From the NCBI GenBank assembly GCA_029865385.1, contig JAOUGX010000006.1, forward strand, positions 1-64,000: a stretch of 64,000 nucleotides of DNA, in the 5' to 3' direction. Below are positions 16,581-26,451 of this stretch, in pieces. A model generated the notes under the pieces. That model was given only the letters and a program-made list of their open reading frames with translations, was not told where the DNA came from and did no database searches. The DNA is from Gammaproteobacteria bacterium. GTDB lineage: Bacteria > Pseudomonadota > Gammaproteobacteria > Steroidobacterales > Woeseiaceae. The first letter of the stretch is position 1. Every line of letters begins with the position of its first letter. The position numbers and the translations under genes were made by a program.

Positions 16581-19500
16581 TGAATTTCTACCGCACCATC
16601 CTGACCAATCACCCGTTGGTCAACATCCTGTTCGGTGTCGTTTTGCTCATGGGTGCGCTTTCGTATTTGCAAATGCCTCGTGAGCAGGATCCGGAAATCA
16701 ACTTCAACGTCGTCAACATCAATACAGTGTTGCCCGGTTCGACAGCAGCGGACGTCGAGGAACTTGTAACCGGCCCGCTGGAGGATGCGCTGCGAAACGT
16801 TCAGGACATCAAGTTCGTTGCAAGTGCTTCGCGGGAAAACGTATCCAACATCCTGGTCCGGTTTCGAGAGCTGTCGGAGAGAGATTTCGACAAGCGCGTG
16901 ACGGATTTGCGTCGCGAAATACAGAGCAAGACAAACGACGAGTTGCCGGAAGATGTGCAGGACCCGTACATCATGGAAATCACGACGTCGAACGGTTTTC
17001 CTACTGCTATGGTGCTGGTAGTAGGACAGGCGGATGACGAGCTGCTGCGACGGCAATCGAAAATCATCAAGGACGAACTGGAGCGATTGAGCGGGGTCGA
17101 TCGGGTACAGGCTTTCGGTTTCAACGAGCCGGAGCTGCAGATCGAACTCGATCCGCAGGCATTGGCGGCGTATGGAATCACCGGTGCCGACGTCGCGGAT
17201 CAGCTGCGGGAATCGTACCTGGATGTATCGGGGGGCAAGGTCGATGTGGCGGGCGATGCCTGGCTAGTTCGTGTGAAGGGCAAGACAACCGAGCCGGATG
17301 AACTGGCACAGTTCCTCGTTGCGCCGCGCGCGACACCGCAAGTCAAGATTCCGCTGGACCGTATCGCGAAAGTGAGGCGTGGCCGTGAGGAAGCGCAGCA
17401 ACTCGTCGAGTATCAGCAGAATCCCGCAATCAGCATGTCCATCACCAAAGTCGGGTTTACCAACACGCTGCAACTGGTTGACCGGATCAGTGCCTATGTG
17501 GAGGACAAGAACAGCTATCTGGCAGGAACCGGCATTCAACTGATACTTGCCGACGATCAGACGACGCAGACGCGCCAGGCGCTCAGTATCATGCAAAGAA
17601 ATGCCGGTCTGGGCCTGTTCCTGGTACTCGGAGTTTGCTGGCTTTTTCTCGGACTCCGCATTGCAGCTTTCGTGACCATGGGCATCGCATTTTCGATTGC
17701 AGGTGCGTTCTGGGTGTTGAATGTTTCGGGCAACACGCTGAACGTATCGGTACTGCTCGGCATCGTCATCGTTCTCGGCATGCTGGTAGACGATGCCGTG
17801 GTCGTCGTCGAAGCGATGTACTACCGGCTGCAGCGTGGCCAGGAAGCCGTTGCGGCCGCGCTGGATTCGATCAGGGAAGTCGGCAAGCCGGTGACCTCGG
17901 CCGTGTTCACGACCATTTCGGCGTTCGCGCCACTGATGCTTCTGCCGGGCATCGTCGGCGATTTCATGTTGATCATCCCGATGGTCGTGACGGTCGGATT
18001 GCTGGTCAGCCTGATCGAGGCGTTCTGGATCCTGCCGTCACACGTGGTCGGCTCTAGGGCGCGACCGGTTTCCGCCGCGGATCAGCTTCACCACTGGCGA
18101 GGGCGATGGACTCACCTGGTGCGCGTCAAGTACACGCGAATGCTTGCATACGTTTTTCGCCGACCCGTGCGCTTCTTCGCTGCCGGTACCCTTGCGTTCG
18201 TCCTCTCCGTCGCCGGGCTGATGACAGAGCAGGTTCGAATGGAATTCTTCACATTCGACCCGATGCGCATTTTTTACATCAATGTCGAATTGCCGCCGGA
18301 CGCGCCGCTGGAAGAGACGCTTGCACAGTCCGAACGCGTTGAAGCCGCAATTCGGCCGTTTCTTCTGGATGAAGAAATTCGGGCTATCTCCGCTATGGCT
18401 GGAGTCAAATTCACCGACGCCGAAGCGCTGTTCGGCGATCAATACGGCCAGATTCTGGTCTCGCTGAATCCGAAAGTCCGCGGATCACGTGACGTCGGCG
18501 AGGTGGTGAACGCGATGCGCGACGCCGCCATCGACGCCCGTGGCAACGCCAAGGTGACCTTCTTCGAGCTTTCCGGCGGCCCGCCGGTAGCAAAGGATGT
18601 CGAAGTCCGTGTCCGCAGTGACAACTACAGGGAGCTACGCGCCGCGGCGGACCGCATGCTTGAAATCGTGAGAAACATCGACGGTTCATCCAATGTGCTC
18701 GACGACGATGTCCCGGGACGCTTCGAATTGTCGCTGGATCTGGATCATCGCGCCGTTCGCGAGGCCGGGTTGAATCCCGGTACGGTGGCAAGGCTGATGC
18801 GATTGCACGTTGAAGGAGAAGTCGTTGCGTTTACCCGCGACGCCGGCGAGAAAGTCGAACTACGGGTACGGGGACCGCGACGTACGCTGGAAGACATTCA
18901 TGAGATTCTCGATGATCCGATTGCTTTGCCGCAGGGTGGCACAACTACGTTTCGCGCACTGGCCACGACCGGTATCGAACGCAGCAGCGGTACTATTCGC
19001 CATTACAATTATCGCCGATCGATCAAGGTCGAGGCCGATCTGGACCCGCTGAAAACGAACACCGTGGCGGCGAAAAACCTGATCGCGGAAGAATGGGACA
19101 AGATACGGGAAGACTTCCCTGCTTCGGACCTGGATTTCTCCGGAGCTTTCGACGACATCCAGGAGAGCCTGGATTCCCTTCTGATACTTTTCCTGTTCGG
19201 CGTCGGCCTTATTTACCTGATTCTGGCGACACAATTTCGCAGCTATTTCCAGCCGATGCTGATCATCGCTACATTGCCGATGGCATTTACCGGCGTCGTT
19301 TTCGGCTTGTGGGTAACCAGTAATCCGCTCAGTCTCTACACGCTGTATGGCATAGTCGCTCTTACCGGCATTGCGGTAAATGCTGCCATCGTCTTGATCG
19401 ACGCCGCCAATATGCGCATTCGCGACGGCATGCGCCCGTTGCATGCCATCATGTACGCTGCCAGGCGCCGGGTCATTCCGATTCTGATGACGACAATGAC

Positions 19501-19723
19501 GACGATTGCCGGGCTTTTTTCTCTCGCGACCGGCCTCGGCGGCAAGTCGCTGCTGTGGGGACCGGTTGCGACGAGCATGGTATTCGGATTGTTCGTTGCC
19601 ACGATACTGACCCTGTTCCTGGTGCCGGTCATGTTCAGGTCATTTATGCGGTTGCGTGATCACCGTATCCGAAATGCATTAAAGTACGGCGTCTTGAAAT
19701 TGCAGAACGCCCTCAAATCATGA
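16577..19723 (+). CDS. RND efflux transporter permease (AcrB superfamily)
   Basis: 1048-aa inner membrane proton-driven pump with twelve predicted helices in two homologous halves separated by two large periplasmic loops. The helix 4 proton-relay pair is present (D405-D406 in GMLVDDAVVVVEAM). The position matching the helix 10 Lys of AcrB appears to be Val or Asn (GIAVNAAIVLIDAAN), so the proton path differs from classic HAE1 pumps. The substrate is unknown. It is coupled by ATGA overlaps to the adaptor upstream and to an FAD oxidoreductase downstream. No TolC-type gene is in the window. Confidence 0.9.
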   Translation: MMNFYRTILTNHPLVNILFGVVLLMGALSYLQMPREQDPEINFNVVNINTVLPGSTAADVEELVTGPLEDALRNVQDIKFVASASRENVSNILVRFRELSERDFDKRVTDLRREIQSKTNDELPEDVQDPYIMEITTSNGFPTAMVLVVGQADDELLRRQSKIIKDELERLSGVDRVQAFGFNEPELQIELDPQALAAYGITGADVADQLRESYLDVSGGKVDVAGDAWLVRVKGKTTEPDELAQFLVAPRATPQVKIPLDRIAKVRRGREEAQQLVEYQQNPAISMSITKVGFTNTLQLVDRISAYVEDKNSYLAGTGIQLILADDQTTQTRQALSIMQRNAGLGLFLVLGVCWLFLGLRIAAFVTMGIAFSIAGAFWVLNVSGNTLNVSVLLGIVIVLGMLVDDAVVVVEAMYYRLQRGQEAVAAALDSIREVGKPVTSAVFTTISAFAPLMLLPGIVGDFMLIIPMVVTVGLLVSLIEAFWILPSHVVGSRARPVSAADQLHHWRGRWTHLVRVKYTRMLAYVFRRPVRFFAAGTLAFVLSVAGLMTEQVRMEFFTFDPMRIFYINVELPPDAPLEETLAQSERVEAAIRPFLLDEEIRAISAMAGVKFTDAEALFGDQYGQILVSLNPKVRGSRDVGEVVNAMRDAAIDARGNAKVTFFELSGGPPVAKDVEVRVRSDNYRELRAAADRMLEIVRNIDGSSNVLDDDVPGRFELSLDLDHRAVREAGLNPGTVARLMRLHVEGEVVAFTRDAGEKVELRVRGPRRTLEDIHEILDDPIALPQGGTTTFRALATTGIERSSGTIRHYNYRRSIKVEADLDPLKTNTVAAKNLIAEEWDKIREDFPASDLDFSGAFDDIQESLDSLLILFLFGVGLIYLILATQFRSYFQPMLIIATLPMAFTGVVFGLWVTSNPLSLYTLYGIVALTGIAVNAAIVLIDAANMRIRDGMRPLHAIMYAARRRVIPILMTTMTTIAGLFSLATGLGGKSLLWGPVATSMVFGLFVATILTLFLVPVMFRSFMRLRDHRIRNALKYGVLKLQNALKS

Positions 19724-21078
19724 GCCACAACATCGCGCGGGACACCGTCTCACAAACCTGGTCGAAGCCTGTCACCGCGCCGGAAAGCACCCCGGAACAG
19801 GCGCAAGTCGTGATCATCGGCGCGGGCATCGTCGGCATTTCGACGGCCTGGTTCCTGGCCAAGCAGGGAATCAAGGCCGTCGTCTGCGAAAAAGGCCATA
19901 TTGCCGGCGAGCAGTCGGGGCGCAACTGGGGCTGGGTCAGGCAGCAGGCGCGCGACCCGCGTGAAATGCCGATGATCATCGAATCCCTGAAGATCTGGCG
20001 CGGCCTCGAGGTCGAGATCGGGGAGGATGTCGGTTTTGCCGGGGGCGGTTGCCTTTTCACGGCGCGCAACGACAAGGATGTCGAGGATTTCGAAGCCTGG
20101 CTCAAAGTATCCCGGGAATTCGGGTTGGACACGCGAATCATCTCCGGCAAGGAACTGGATGCGCAGGTTCACGGAGGCTCGCAACGTTGGCCGGCGGCAA
20201 TATTTACCGCCAGCGACGGGCGCGCCGAGCCACACAAGGCTACACCGGCGATAGCTCGGGCCGCGCAACGTCTCGGTGCTACCGTACTGACCGGCTGTGC
20301 CGTTCGGGGTATCGAAACTTCCTCCGGCCGCGTGTCTGCCGTGGTTACGGAGCATGGCAGCATTCGGACGTCGACCGTTCTTTGCGCGGCCGGCGCCTGG
20401 AGTTCGATGTTTTGCCGCTCGTTAGGCATTTCGCTGCCGCAACTCAAGGTGCGCGGAACGGTAGCGCGGACTGCTCCGGCGGACGTCGTCCTGAATGGCG
20501 CGTTATTCGACCACAAGATCGGCATACGGCGACGCCAGGACGGCGGCTATACGATCGCGCACGGCTCGGTGCTCGATCACGGCCTGACGCCGTCGACGCT
20601 GCGCTATTCACTCAAGTTTGTAAAGGCCCTCATGAGTGAGTTCAGCGTGTTGCGTTTGTCGATTGGAAGCGAATTCTTCGAGGAGCTGCGAACGCCGAGG
20701 CGCTGGCCGCTCGACCAGCCCTCGCCGTTCGAACATAAGCGCGTTCTCGATCCCGAGCCGAATGCAAAAGTTCTGCAAGAGATACGCAAGAATCTTGACG
20801 AAACGTTTCCGGAGTTGGCCGGTGTCGAGATCGTCGAGTCCTGGGCCGGCATGGTGGAAACCACGCCGGACGTCGTACCGGTCATCTGCGAAGCGGAATC
20901 GATCCCCGGTTTCCACATTGCCACGGGATTCAGCGGACACGGCTTCGGCATCGGTCCCGGCGCCGGCAAAGCGATTGCCGGCATGCTGGGCGGCACGGAC
21001 AGCGGCATCGATCTCAGCGAGTTTCGCCTGAGCCGTTTCTTCGACGGGACGCCCATCCGCCCTTACACGACTATCTGA
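19720..21078 (+). CDS. FAD-dependent amino acid/amine oxidoreductase (DAO family)
   Basis: 452-aa flavoprotein of the glycine/D-amino-acid oxidase family. The dinucleotide motif is VVIIGAGIVGIS (G34-G39), preceded by an unusual 28-residue extension. A distinctive SGRNWGWVRQQARDPRE segment follows, and the C-terminal FAD contact is GFSGHGFGIGPGAGKAIA. It probably oxidises the C-N bond of an amino acid or amine, passing electrons to O2 or a quinone. No signal peptide. The ATGA overlap with the RND pump gene suggests the pump exports its substrate, product or a related compound. Confidence 0.85.
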   Translation: MSHNIARDTVSQTWSKPVTAPESTPEQAQVVIIGAGIVGISTAWFLAKQGIKAVVCEKGHIAGEQSGRNWGWVRQQARDPREMPMIIESLKIWRGLEVEIGEDVGFAGGGCLFTARNDKDVEDFEAWLKVSREFGLDTRIISGKELDAQVHGGSQRWPAAIFTASDGRAEPHKATPAIARAAQRLGATVLTGCAVRGIETSSGRVSAVVTEHGSIRTSTVLCAAGAWSSMFCRSLGISLPQLKVRGTVARTAPADVVLNGALFDHKIGIRRRQDGGYTIAHGSVLDHGLTPSTLRYSLKFVKALMSEFSVLRLSIGSEFFEELRTPRRWPLDQPSPFEHKRVLDPEPNAKVLQEIRKNLDETFPELAGVEIVESWAGMVETTPDVVPVICEAESIPGFHIATGFSGHGFGIGPGAGKAIAGMLGGTDSGIDLSEFRLSRFFDGTPIRPYTTI

Positions 21079-21089
21079 TCGGAGGCTCC

Positions 21090-22514
21090 ATGCATTGCAG
21101 ACCAGCCGGCATCGCCATCTTTGTCGTGATTGCAGTTTCCAGTACAGGCGGCATGGCAGCGGCATCCGAAGGCGTGCGCACAATGCGGCTCGACTTCTAT
21201 CACAGCGGTAATCACCAATCCGAGATGTTCAGCCTGGATCAGCTCGTACTTGAGCCGCTGGCTTGGCCCGGCAACCTGCAGCAGCCGGTGGACAAGACGC
21301 TGCGCGGGAAATACGCCTTCGAAATTGTCGATGTCGAAACCGGCGTCGTAAGCTGGTCGCGCAGCTTCAGCAGCATCTACGGCGAGTGGGAAACGACCGG
21401 CGAGGCGCGTGAAATGAACCGCACCTTCCACGAATCGCTGCGTTTTCCGCAACCCGAGCAGAACTTTCGCGTGATCCTCAAGAAGCGCGACCACGACAAT
21501 AGTTTCCACACGATCTGGCAGATCGAGCTGGATCCGGTCGATTACCTGGTTCACCGGGAATCGGCTGCCTACCGGCACGAGGTCGTGGCAATCGTGCAGA
21601 ACGGCGCTCCGGGTGAGAAAGTGGACCTGCTGCTTCTTGGCGATGGCTATACCGCGGCCGAAACCGACACTTTTATCGCGCGCGCAAGAGAACTCACAGA
21701 GGTGTTCCTCGCGACGGCACCGTTTCGCGAGCGAAGTGACGACTTCAACGTCTGGGCAGTGGCGCCCGCCGCCAAGGAATCCGGCGTGTCCCGCCCGTCT
21801 ACTGGCATCTACCGCGACTCGCCCTTCGCCGCGACTTACGATGCGTTTCGCAGCGAACGATATGTATTGACGTATGAAAACAGACGCTGGCGGCAAATCG
21901 CATCATCAGCGCCTTACGATTTCGTCGAGATACTGACCAACAGCGACACTTATGGTGGCGGCGGAATTTACGGGCTTTACAGCACCGCCGCCGCACACAG
22001 CGAATGGGCGGACTATCTTTTCGTCCACGAATTCGGCCACCATTTTGCGGGTCTGGCCGACGAGTACTACACCAGCTCGGTAGCCTACGAGGCACCCGAC
22101 GGGATTCGCGAACCGTATGAACCGAACGTCACCGCGTTGCTGGATCCTGCCGAACTCAAATGGCGGCACCTCGTAAATGCCAAAACACCCTTGCCAACGC
22201 CCTGGCCGAAAGACGCATTCGAAGAACATTCGCTCGCCTACCAGGCGCGCCGCGCCAGGATGCGCGAAGAAAACGTCGCCGAATCGCAGATGAACAAACT
22301 GTTCAGGGACAACCAGGAAATCGTCGACGGGATGTTTTCCGAGGCGCCATTCAAGGATGAAATCGGTGCATTCGAAGGCGCCAACTACCAGGCAAAAGGT
22401 TACTACCGGTCCGAATTGAATTGCATCATGTTCACTCGAACGACCGACTTTTGCCGGGTTTGTGCAGACGCGATCGAGCAGGTAATCGACGAATACACCA
22501 AGGGCAGCGACTAG
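21090..22514 (+). CDS. M64 family metallopeptidase (IgA peptidase M64-like)
   Basis: 474-aa exported zinc protease. A signal peptide (1 to about 27, ending MAAAS) is followed by an N-terminal beta-rich domain (about 30-165, DFYHSGNHQSEMFSLD) and then the M64 catalytic domain. The zinc site is HEFGHHFAGLADEYY (313-327), with the ADEYY extension typical of M64. The substrate is unknown; close characterised relatives cleave host or matrix proteins. It lies 11 bp after the FAD oxidoreductase, so it is likely the last gene of the adaptor-pump-oxidase operon. The 3' end overlaps the convergent YcaQ-like gene by 4 bases. Confidence 0.88.
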   Translation: MHCRPAGIAIFVVIAVSSTGGMAAASEGVRTMRLDFYHSGNHQSEMFSLDQLVLEPLAWPGNLQQPVDKTLRGKYAFEIVDVETGVVSWSRSFSSIYGEWETTGEAREMNRTFHESLRFPQPEQNFRVILKKRDHDNSFHTIWQIELDPVDYLVHRESAAYRHEVVAIVQNGAPGEKVDLLLLGDGYTAAETDTFIARARELTEVFLATAPFRERSDDFNVWAVAPAAKESGVSRPSTGIYRDSPFAATYDAFRSERYVLTYENRRWRQIASSAPYDFVEILTNSDTYGGGGIYGLYSTAAAHSEWADYLFVHEFGHHFAGLADEYYTSSVAYEAPDGIREPYEPNVTALLDPAELKWRHLVNAKTPLPTPWPKDAFEEHSLAYQARRARMREENVAESQMNKLFRDNQEIVDGMFSEAPFKDEIGAFEGANYQAKGYYRSELNCIMFTRTTDFCRVCADAIEQVIDEYTKGSD

Positions 22515-23710
22515 CGCAGTTCGGTGCCGAGTCGACGCGCCAGAGTACCGCGGCGCCCGACCTTGATCGTCGGCAACTCAAGCCAATCCGCGAGATTCCG
22601 AAGCTCCTCTGCCAGAGCGTGCGCCGTTTGCGATACATCGATGCCGTCTTCGGCATGCGCGGCCTGCACCAGCAAGCAGCCTTTGGCTCGGTCCGCCTTC
22701 AGGTCAACGCGCGCAACGATGCGATCGCCGAGCAGAAACGGCAGCACGTAGTATCCCCACTTGCGTTTCGCCGCCGGTACGTAGATCTCGATGCGGTAAC
22801 GAAAATCGAAAAGTCTTTCTGCGCGCGGTCGAAACCAGACGAGCGGATCGAACGGGGACAGCAATGCGCGTGCCGGCCTCGGCCGCGGTATTCGGACATC
22901 GGCAGGAACATAGGCTGTGTCGCGCCATCCCTCGACCCGCACGGGCATCAGCCTGCCCTGCTCCTGAAGCTCCAGCAGCCGCGGGCGCGCCTGCGGAACC
23001 GGTATGCGGTAATAATCTGCGAGATCCGGCAGCGTGGCTATGCCAAACGCTTTCGCAGCGAGCATTAGCAATTCCCGTTGGCCGCGGACCCTGGACAAGC
23101 CTTTTTCGAGATGCTGCCGATCGATCAGACGTTCGGGCAGGTCGTATTTTCTCTGGAAGTTCGGCAGGCGATCCGCGATGGCCAGCCGGCCGAAACCGAA
23201 GTGGTACTCGAGCGCCCAGCGGGGCACCGAGCGATGCCAGTCACCAGGTTTTCGCTTTGGCCCGGGAACCGGTTCCAGGTCGGCAGAGGTGACAGCGCCT
23301 TTTGTTCTTATTAAATCAATGACTTCATCGAGATACTTCTTGTTGTTTCGAAGTCGCATGATTGGACTGTTGGGCCAGGGCTTGAATTCGTCGCGCCGGT
23401 ATTTCAGCAAGGGCCAGGCCTCGACCGGGACAATGCTTGCTTCATGCGCCCAGTGTTCGGTGAAGCCGCGGCTGCCGTAAATCAGTTCGTTGAAAGTCTC
23501 TCGCCGGTAATTTCCGAGTCGTGAAAAGATCACGAGATAGTGTGCCGGGACCAACACGTTGACGAAGTCCAGCTGCAACAGCCCGAGCCGGCGAATGACA
23601 TTGCCGATATTGATTTGGCTTGCCCTGCCTTTCGGGCGTGCCTTGTCGAATCCCTGTGACGCCAGTGCCAATCGGCGCGCTTCCGCGATCGACAGGCTAT
23701 CGCAGGTCAC
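22511..23710 (-). CDS. YcaQ/AlkZ-like DNA glycosylase (HTH_42 family)
   Basis: 399-aa protein of the winged-helix HTH_42 family, which includes E. coli YcaQ and Streptomyces AlkZ; these unhook interstrand crosslinks and remove bulky alkyl bases. The catalytic motif is Q46-L47-D48 (LLQLDFVNVL), the QxD variant seen in YcaQ rather than the QxQ of AlkZ. Other conserved parts are EHWAHEASIVP and LSPFDPLVWFRPRAERLFDF. GTG 23710 shares GTGA with the end of the upstream sterol-desaturase-like gene and gives the usual family length. Confidence 0.85.
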   Translation of the reverse strand: MTCDSLSIAEARRLALASQGFDKARPKGRASQINIGNVIRRLGLLQLDFVNVLVPAHYLVIFSRLGNYRRETFNELIYGSRGFTEHWAHEASIVPVEAWPLLKYRRDEFKPWPNSPIMRLRNNKKYLDEVIDLIRTKGAVTSADLEPVPGPKRKPGDWHRSVPRWALEYHFGFGRLAIADRLPNFQRKYDLPERLIDRQHLEKGLSRVRGQRELLMLAAKAFGIATLPDLADYYRIPVPQARPRLLELQEQGRLMPVRVEGWRDTAYVPADVRIPRPRPARALLSPFDPLVWFRPRAERLFDFRYRIEIYVPAAKRKWGYYVLPFLLGDRIVARVDLKADRAKGCLLVQAAHAEDGIDVSQTAHALAEELRNLADWLELPTIKVGRRGTLARRLGTELR

Positions 23711-24999
23711 GGCGTGACGGATTTGATGGAGTCGGTGGGAGCGACGGGGCCGCCGCCGGACTTCGTTGCCAGTGCCAATGCGAGACAGGAACCCGCCGAA
23801 TACAGCAACACGGCCGGCCAGATCCATGGGACATTGCTGACCGCCGGCGTCCAGACACTGGTCGCAAGCGTTACCGCCGGCAGCACTGCAAAGAGCCTCA
23901 GCAACTCGAAGCGGCTCGCGAAGGCCCTGTTTTCGGAAAGCAGGCCCAACGAAAAAAGATGCACCCACAGCAACAGGCAGGGAGTGGTTATCGCTGCAAG
24001 CCCCTGCTCCGCATACCGTTCGCCGATCCAGAGCACGCCGGCAACGGCGACCAGGAACTGCCCGATGATGTAGCGGCGCAAGCCCGTGCCGACCGGCGGT
24101 TCGAACTTGCGGAAATTCGCAAGGTCTCCTGTGGCCTTCGGGTATATGGTATCGACATCCGGAGGACGCCAGCCGGTACGGCGAAACCAGATTCCTATCT
24201 TGTCGCGCCAGCGGCGGGTATGCCGTGCATCGAACCAGAGGTAGGCGTAAACCTGCAGGTTGGCCCAGAACGGGTTCCAGCTTGCCAGCGGCTTGCGTAC
24301 GCCGAAGACGACCGGCTCCGTGTCGAGCTCCTCCTGAAAGGTGCCGAACAGACGGTCCCAGAGCACCAGGATGCCTCCGTAGTTTCGATCGATATACAAC
24401 TGATTCTGCGCATGATGAACGCGATGATTCGAAGGCGTGACGAAAACGCGGTCAAGCCACCCCAGCTTTCCGACAAAGCGCGTATGTACCCAGAACTGGT
24501 AGATCAGATTCAGGGCATTGACCGTTATCAGCACCTCCGGAGGGAATCCAATAAGGAACAGCGGCAGGTAGAAAATCCAGGAAAAGATGAAACCGGTACT
24601 TGTCTGTCGCAAAGCCGTCGACAGATTGTAGTCTTCGCTCTGGTGGTGGACCGCATGAGCCGCCCACAGGATGGAAATTTCGTGGCCGCCGCGGTGTGCC
24701 CAGTAATAGCAAAAGTCCCACCCGACCATGGCGGCAAACCACAATGCGAGACCCGTTGCCGACAAATCGAACCATTCCATCGGCATGTCGATGATCGCGA
24801 AATTCTGCAATGCATAGGCCCAGATGACCGTCGGCACAATCCTGGTGAAATAGCCGAATGTCGTGCTCAGCGTGCCGGCACTGAGGCTGTTAATCGCATC
24901 GACCGCGCGAAAATATCCGGTGCCGCGCAGCCGGTCGAGGGCGAGCTCTGCCAGCAACGCGAGCAGAAAAAACGGCACGGCGATCGCGATAAGATCCAT
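23707..24999 (-). CDS. Sterol desaturase family (fatty acid hydroxylase superfamily) membrane protein
   Basis: 430-aa integral membrane di-iron oxygenase. The His clusters are intact: HRGGH (102-106), HAVHH (115-119) and HRVHH (192-196), with H172 between. Overall it resembles the TMEM195/AGMO branch, with extra C-terminal helices (about 305-420). Such enzymes hydroxylate or desaturate lipids, including ether lipids and sterols; the substrate cannot be told. It is translationally coupled to the downstream YcaQ-like gene by GTGA. It diverges from the PLP decarboxylase across 96 bp. Confidence 0.87.
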   Translation of the reverse strand: MDLIAIAVPFFLLALLAELALDRLRGTGYFRAVDAINSLSAGTLSTTFGYFTRIVPTVIWAYALQNFAIIDMPMEWFDLSATGLALWFAAMVGWDFCYYWAHRGGHEISILWAAHAVHHQSEDYNLSTALRQTSTGFIFSWIFYLPLFLIGFPPEVLITVNALNLIYQFWVHTRFVGKLGWLDRVFVTPSNHRVHHAQNQLYIDRNYGGILVLWDRLFGTFQEELDTEPVVFGVRKPLASWNPFWANLQVYAYLWFDARHTRRWRDKIGIWFRRTGWRPPDVDTIYPKATGDLANFRKFEPPVGTGLRRYIIGQFLVAVAGVLWIGERYAEQGLAAITTPCLLLWVHLFSLGLLSENRAFASRFELLRLFAVLPAVTLATSVWTPAVSNVPWIWPAVLLYSAGSCLALALATKSGGGPVAPTDSIKSVTP

Positions 25000-25095
25000 T
25001 TAACCGCTCACAACGAAAAAACAGATTGCCAATAGTACCGGACAATCGGCGAATCTGGGTTAGGATCCGGGCGACGCGAAGCAAAGGGTGCACAG

Positions 25096-26451
25096 ATGGC
25101 ATTGCTGGAAAAATCCGAAATCGACATTCTGTTGAGTGCATTGCAGACACTGCAGAAGGGATTCGATCATTTGCCGGAATTTTCCGTGCAATACGATCGC
25201 GACAAGCTGCAGTCCGTACTCAATCAGGTCGCTCGGCGCATGCAGGATAATTATCCCTACTATCATCCGCGATATGCTGGTCAGATGCTCAAACCACCGC
25301 ATCCTATAGCGCGTCTCGCCTACGCGTTATCGTTATGGATCAACCCCAACAATCACGCACTGGACGGTGGTCGCGCAAGTTCAGGCATGGAACTGGAGTG
25401 CGTCGTGCAGCTTGGCCGGATGTTCGGCCTGGACAAACCGCTGGGTCACTTGTGTGGCGGCGGCACGATGGCGAATCTGGAAGCCTTGTGGGTGGCGGGT
25501 CGCGTTCATCCTGGTAAGACGATCCTTGGCTCGGCGCAGGCACACTACACGCATTCGCGCATCAGTGAAGTGCTGGCGCTGGATTTCGAAGCGCTGTCGG
25601 TGACGAACGATGGCCGTATGGACGTATCAGTCCTTGCGGAGAGATTGGGCCAATCCGATGTCGGTACGGTAGTTGTAACGTTGGGAACGACCGGGCTGGG
25701 TGCCGTTGATCCGTTGCCGGAAATTCTCGAGCTGCGCGAGAAGTTCGGATTCCGGGTGCATGTCGACGCAGCCTACGGTGGCTACTTCAGGCTGGCGAGC
25801 GAGCTTGCAGCGGATGCGCATGAGGCGTTCTCGCGTACCGGCGAAGCCGATTCCATTGTTATCGACCCGCACAAACATGGCTTGCAACCGTATGGTTGCG
25901 GTTGCGTGTTGTTTCGTGATCCGTCAGTCGGTGCCTTATACAAGCACGATTCACCCTACACCTATTTCAGCTCGGCCGAATTGCATTTGGGCGAGATCAG
26001 TCTGGAATGTTCCCGGCCAGGTGCGGCGGCAGTCGCTCTGTGGGCAACGCAACAGTTGCTTCCGATGGAACCCGGCGGTGAGTTCGCCGCAGGTCTAGAT
26101 CAATCGATTCTGGCTGCGCGCGACTTTTGGCGAAGGCTGCAGGCCAGCGAACGGTATCGCGTTCTCATGCAGCCGCAGCTGGATATCGTTGTGTTTGCGC
26201 CGGACGGTCCGGATGCGAAGCAGGTCAGCGAAAAGGCGCGACAGCTTTTCGAGGAAGCCGCGAAACGGGATTTACACCTTGCGCTGACCGAGATACCGGC
26301 AGCGATGGTCTCTCACTACTGGCCCGAGCTGCACCTGAATCGGGATACGGTAAGCTGTTTGCGTTCCTGCCTGATGAAGCCGGAACACCTGCAATGGATA
26401 GACGATATCTGGTCGACGCTGGAATCAGCCGCCCTGTGTCTGAACCACTGA
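25096..26451 (+). CDS. Group II PLP-dependent decarboxylase
   Basis: 451-aa fold-type I PLP enzyme of the aromatic-L-amino-acid/glutamate decarboxylase group. The PLP Lys is K260 in IDPHKHGLQPYGCG. H150 likely stacks on the cofactor, and D224 in HVDAAYGGY pairs with the pyridine nitrogen. The N-terminal part (ISPNNHALDGGRASSGMELE-type segment around 80-100) fits the family. The substrate may be an aromatic or acidic amino acid and is not predictable here. ATG 25096 has AAAGGG upstream. The 3' end overlaps crcB by 27 bases on the opposite strand. Confidence 0.82.
   Translation: MALLEKSEIDILLSALQTLQKGFDHLPEFSVQYDRDKLQSVLNQVARRMQDNYPYYHPRYAGQMLKPPHPIARLAYALSLWINPNNHALDGGRASSGMELECVVQLGRMFGLDKPLGHLCGGGTMANLEALWVAGRVHPGKTILGSAQAHYTHSRISEVLALDFEALSVTNDGRMDVSVLAERLGQSDVGTVVVTLGTTGLGAVDPLPEILELREKFGFRVHVDAAYGGYFRLASELAADAHEAFSRTGEADSIVIDPHKHGLQPYGCGCVLFRDPSVGALYKHDSPYTYFSSAELHLGEISLECSRPGAAAVALWATQQLLPMEPGGEFAAGLDQSILAARDFWRRLQASERYRVLMQPQLDIVVFAPDGPDAKQVSEKARQLFEEAAKRDLHLALTEIPAAMVSHYWPELHLNRDTVSCLRSCLMKPEHLQWIDDIWSTLESAALCLNH

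Noticed and set aside
23620-25035. 471-codon plus-strand frame opposite the sterol-desaturase-like gene
   Set aside because: The opposite strand has intact His boxes; the plus-strand protein is low-complexity, Arg/Gln-rich and matches nothing.
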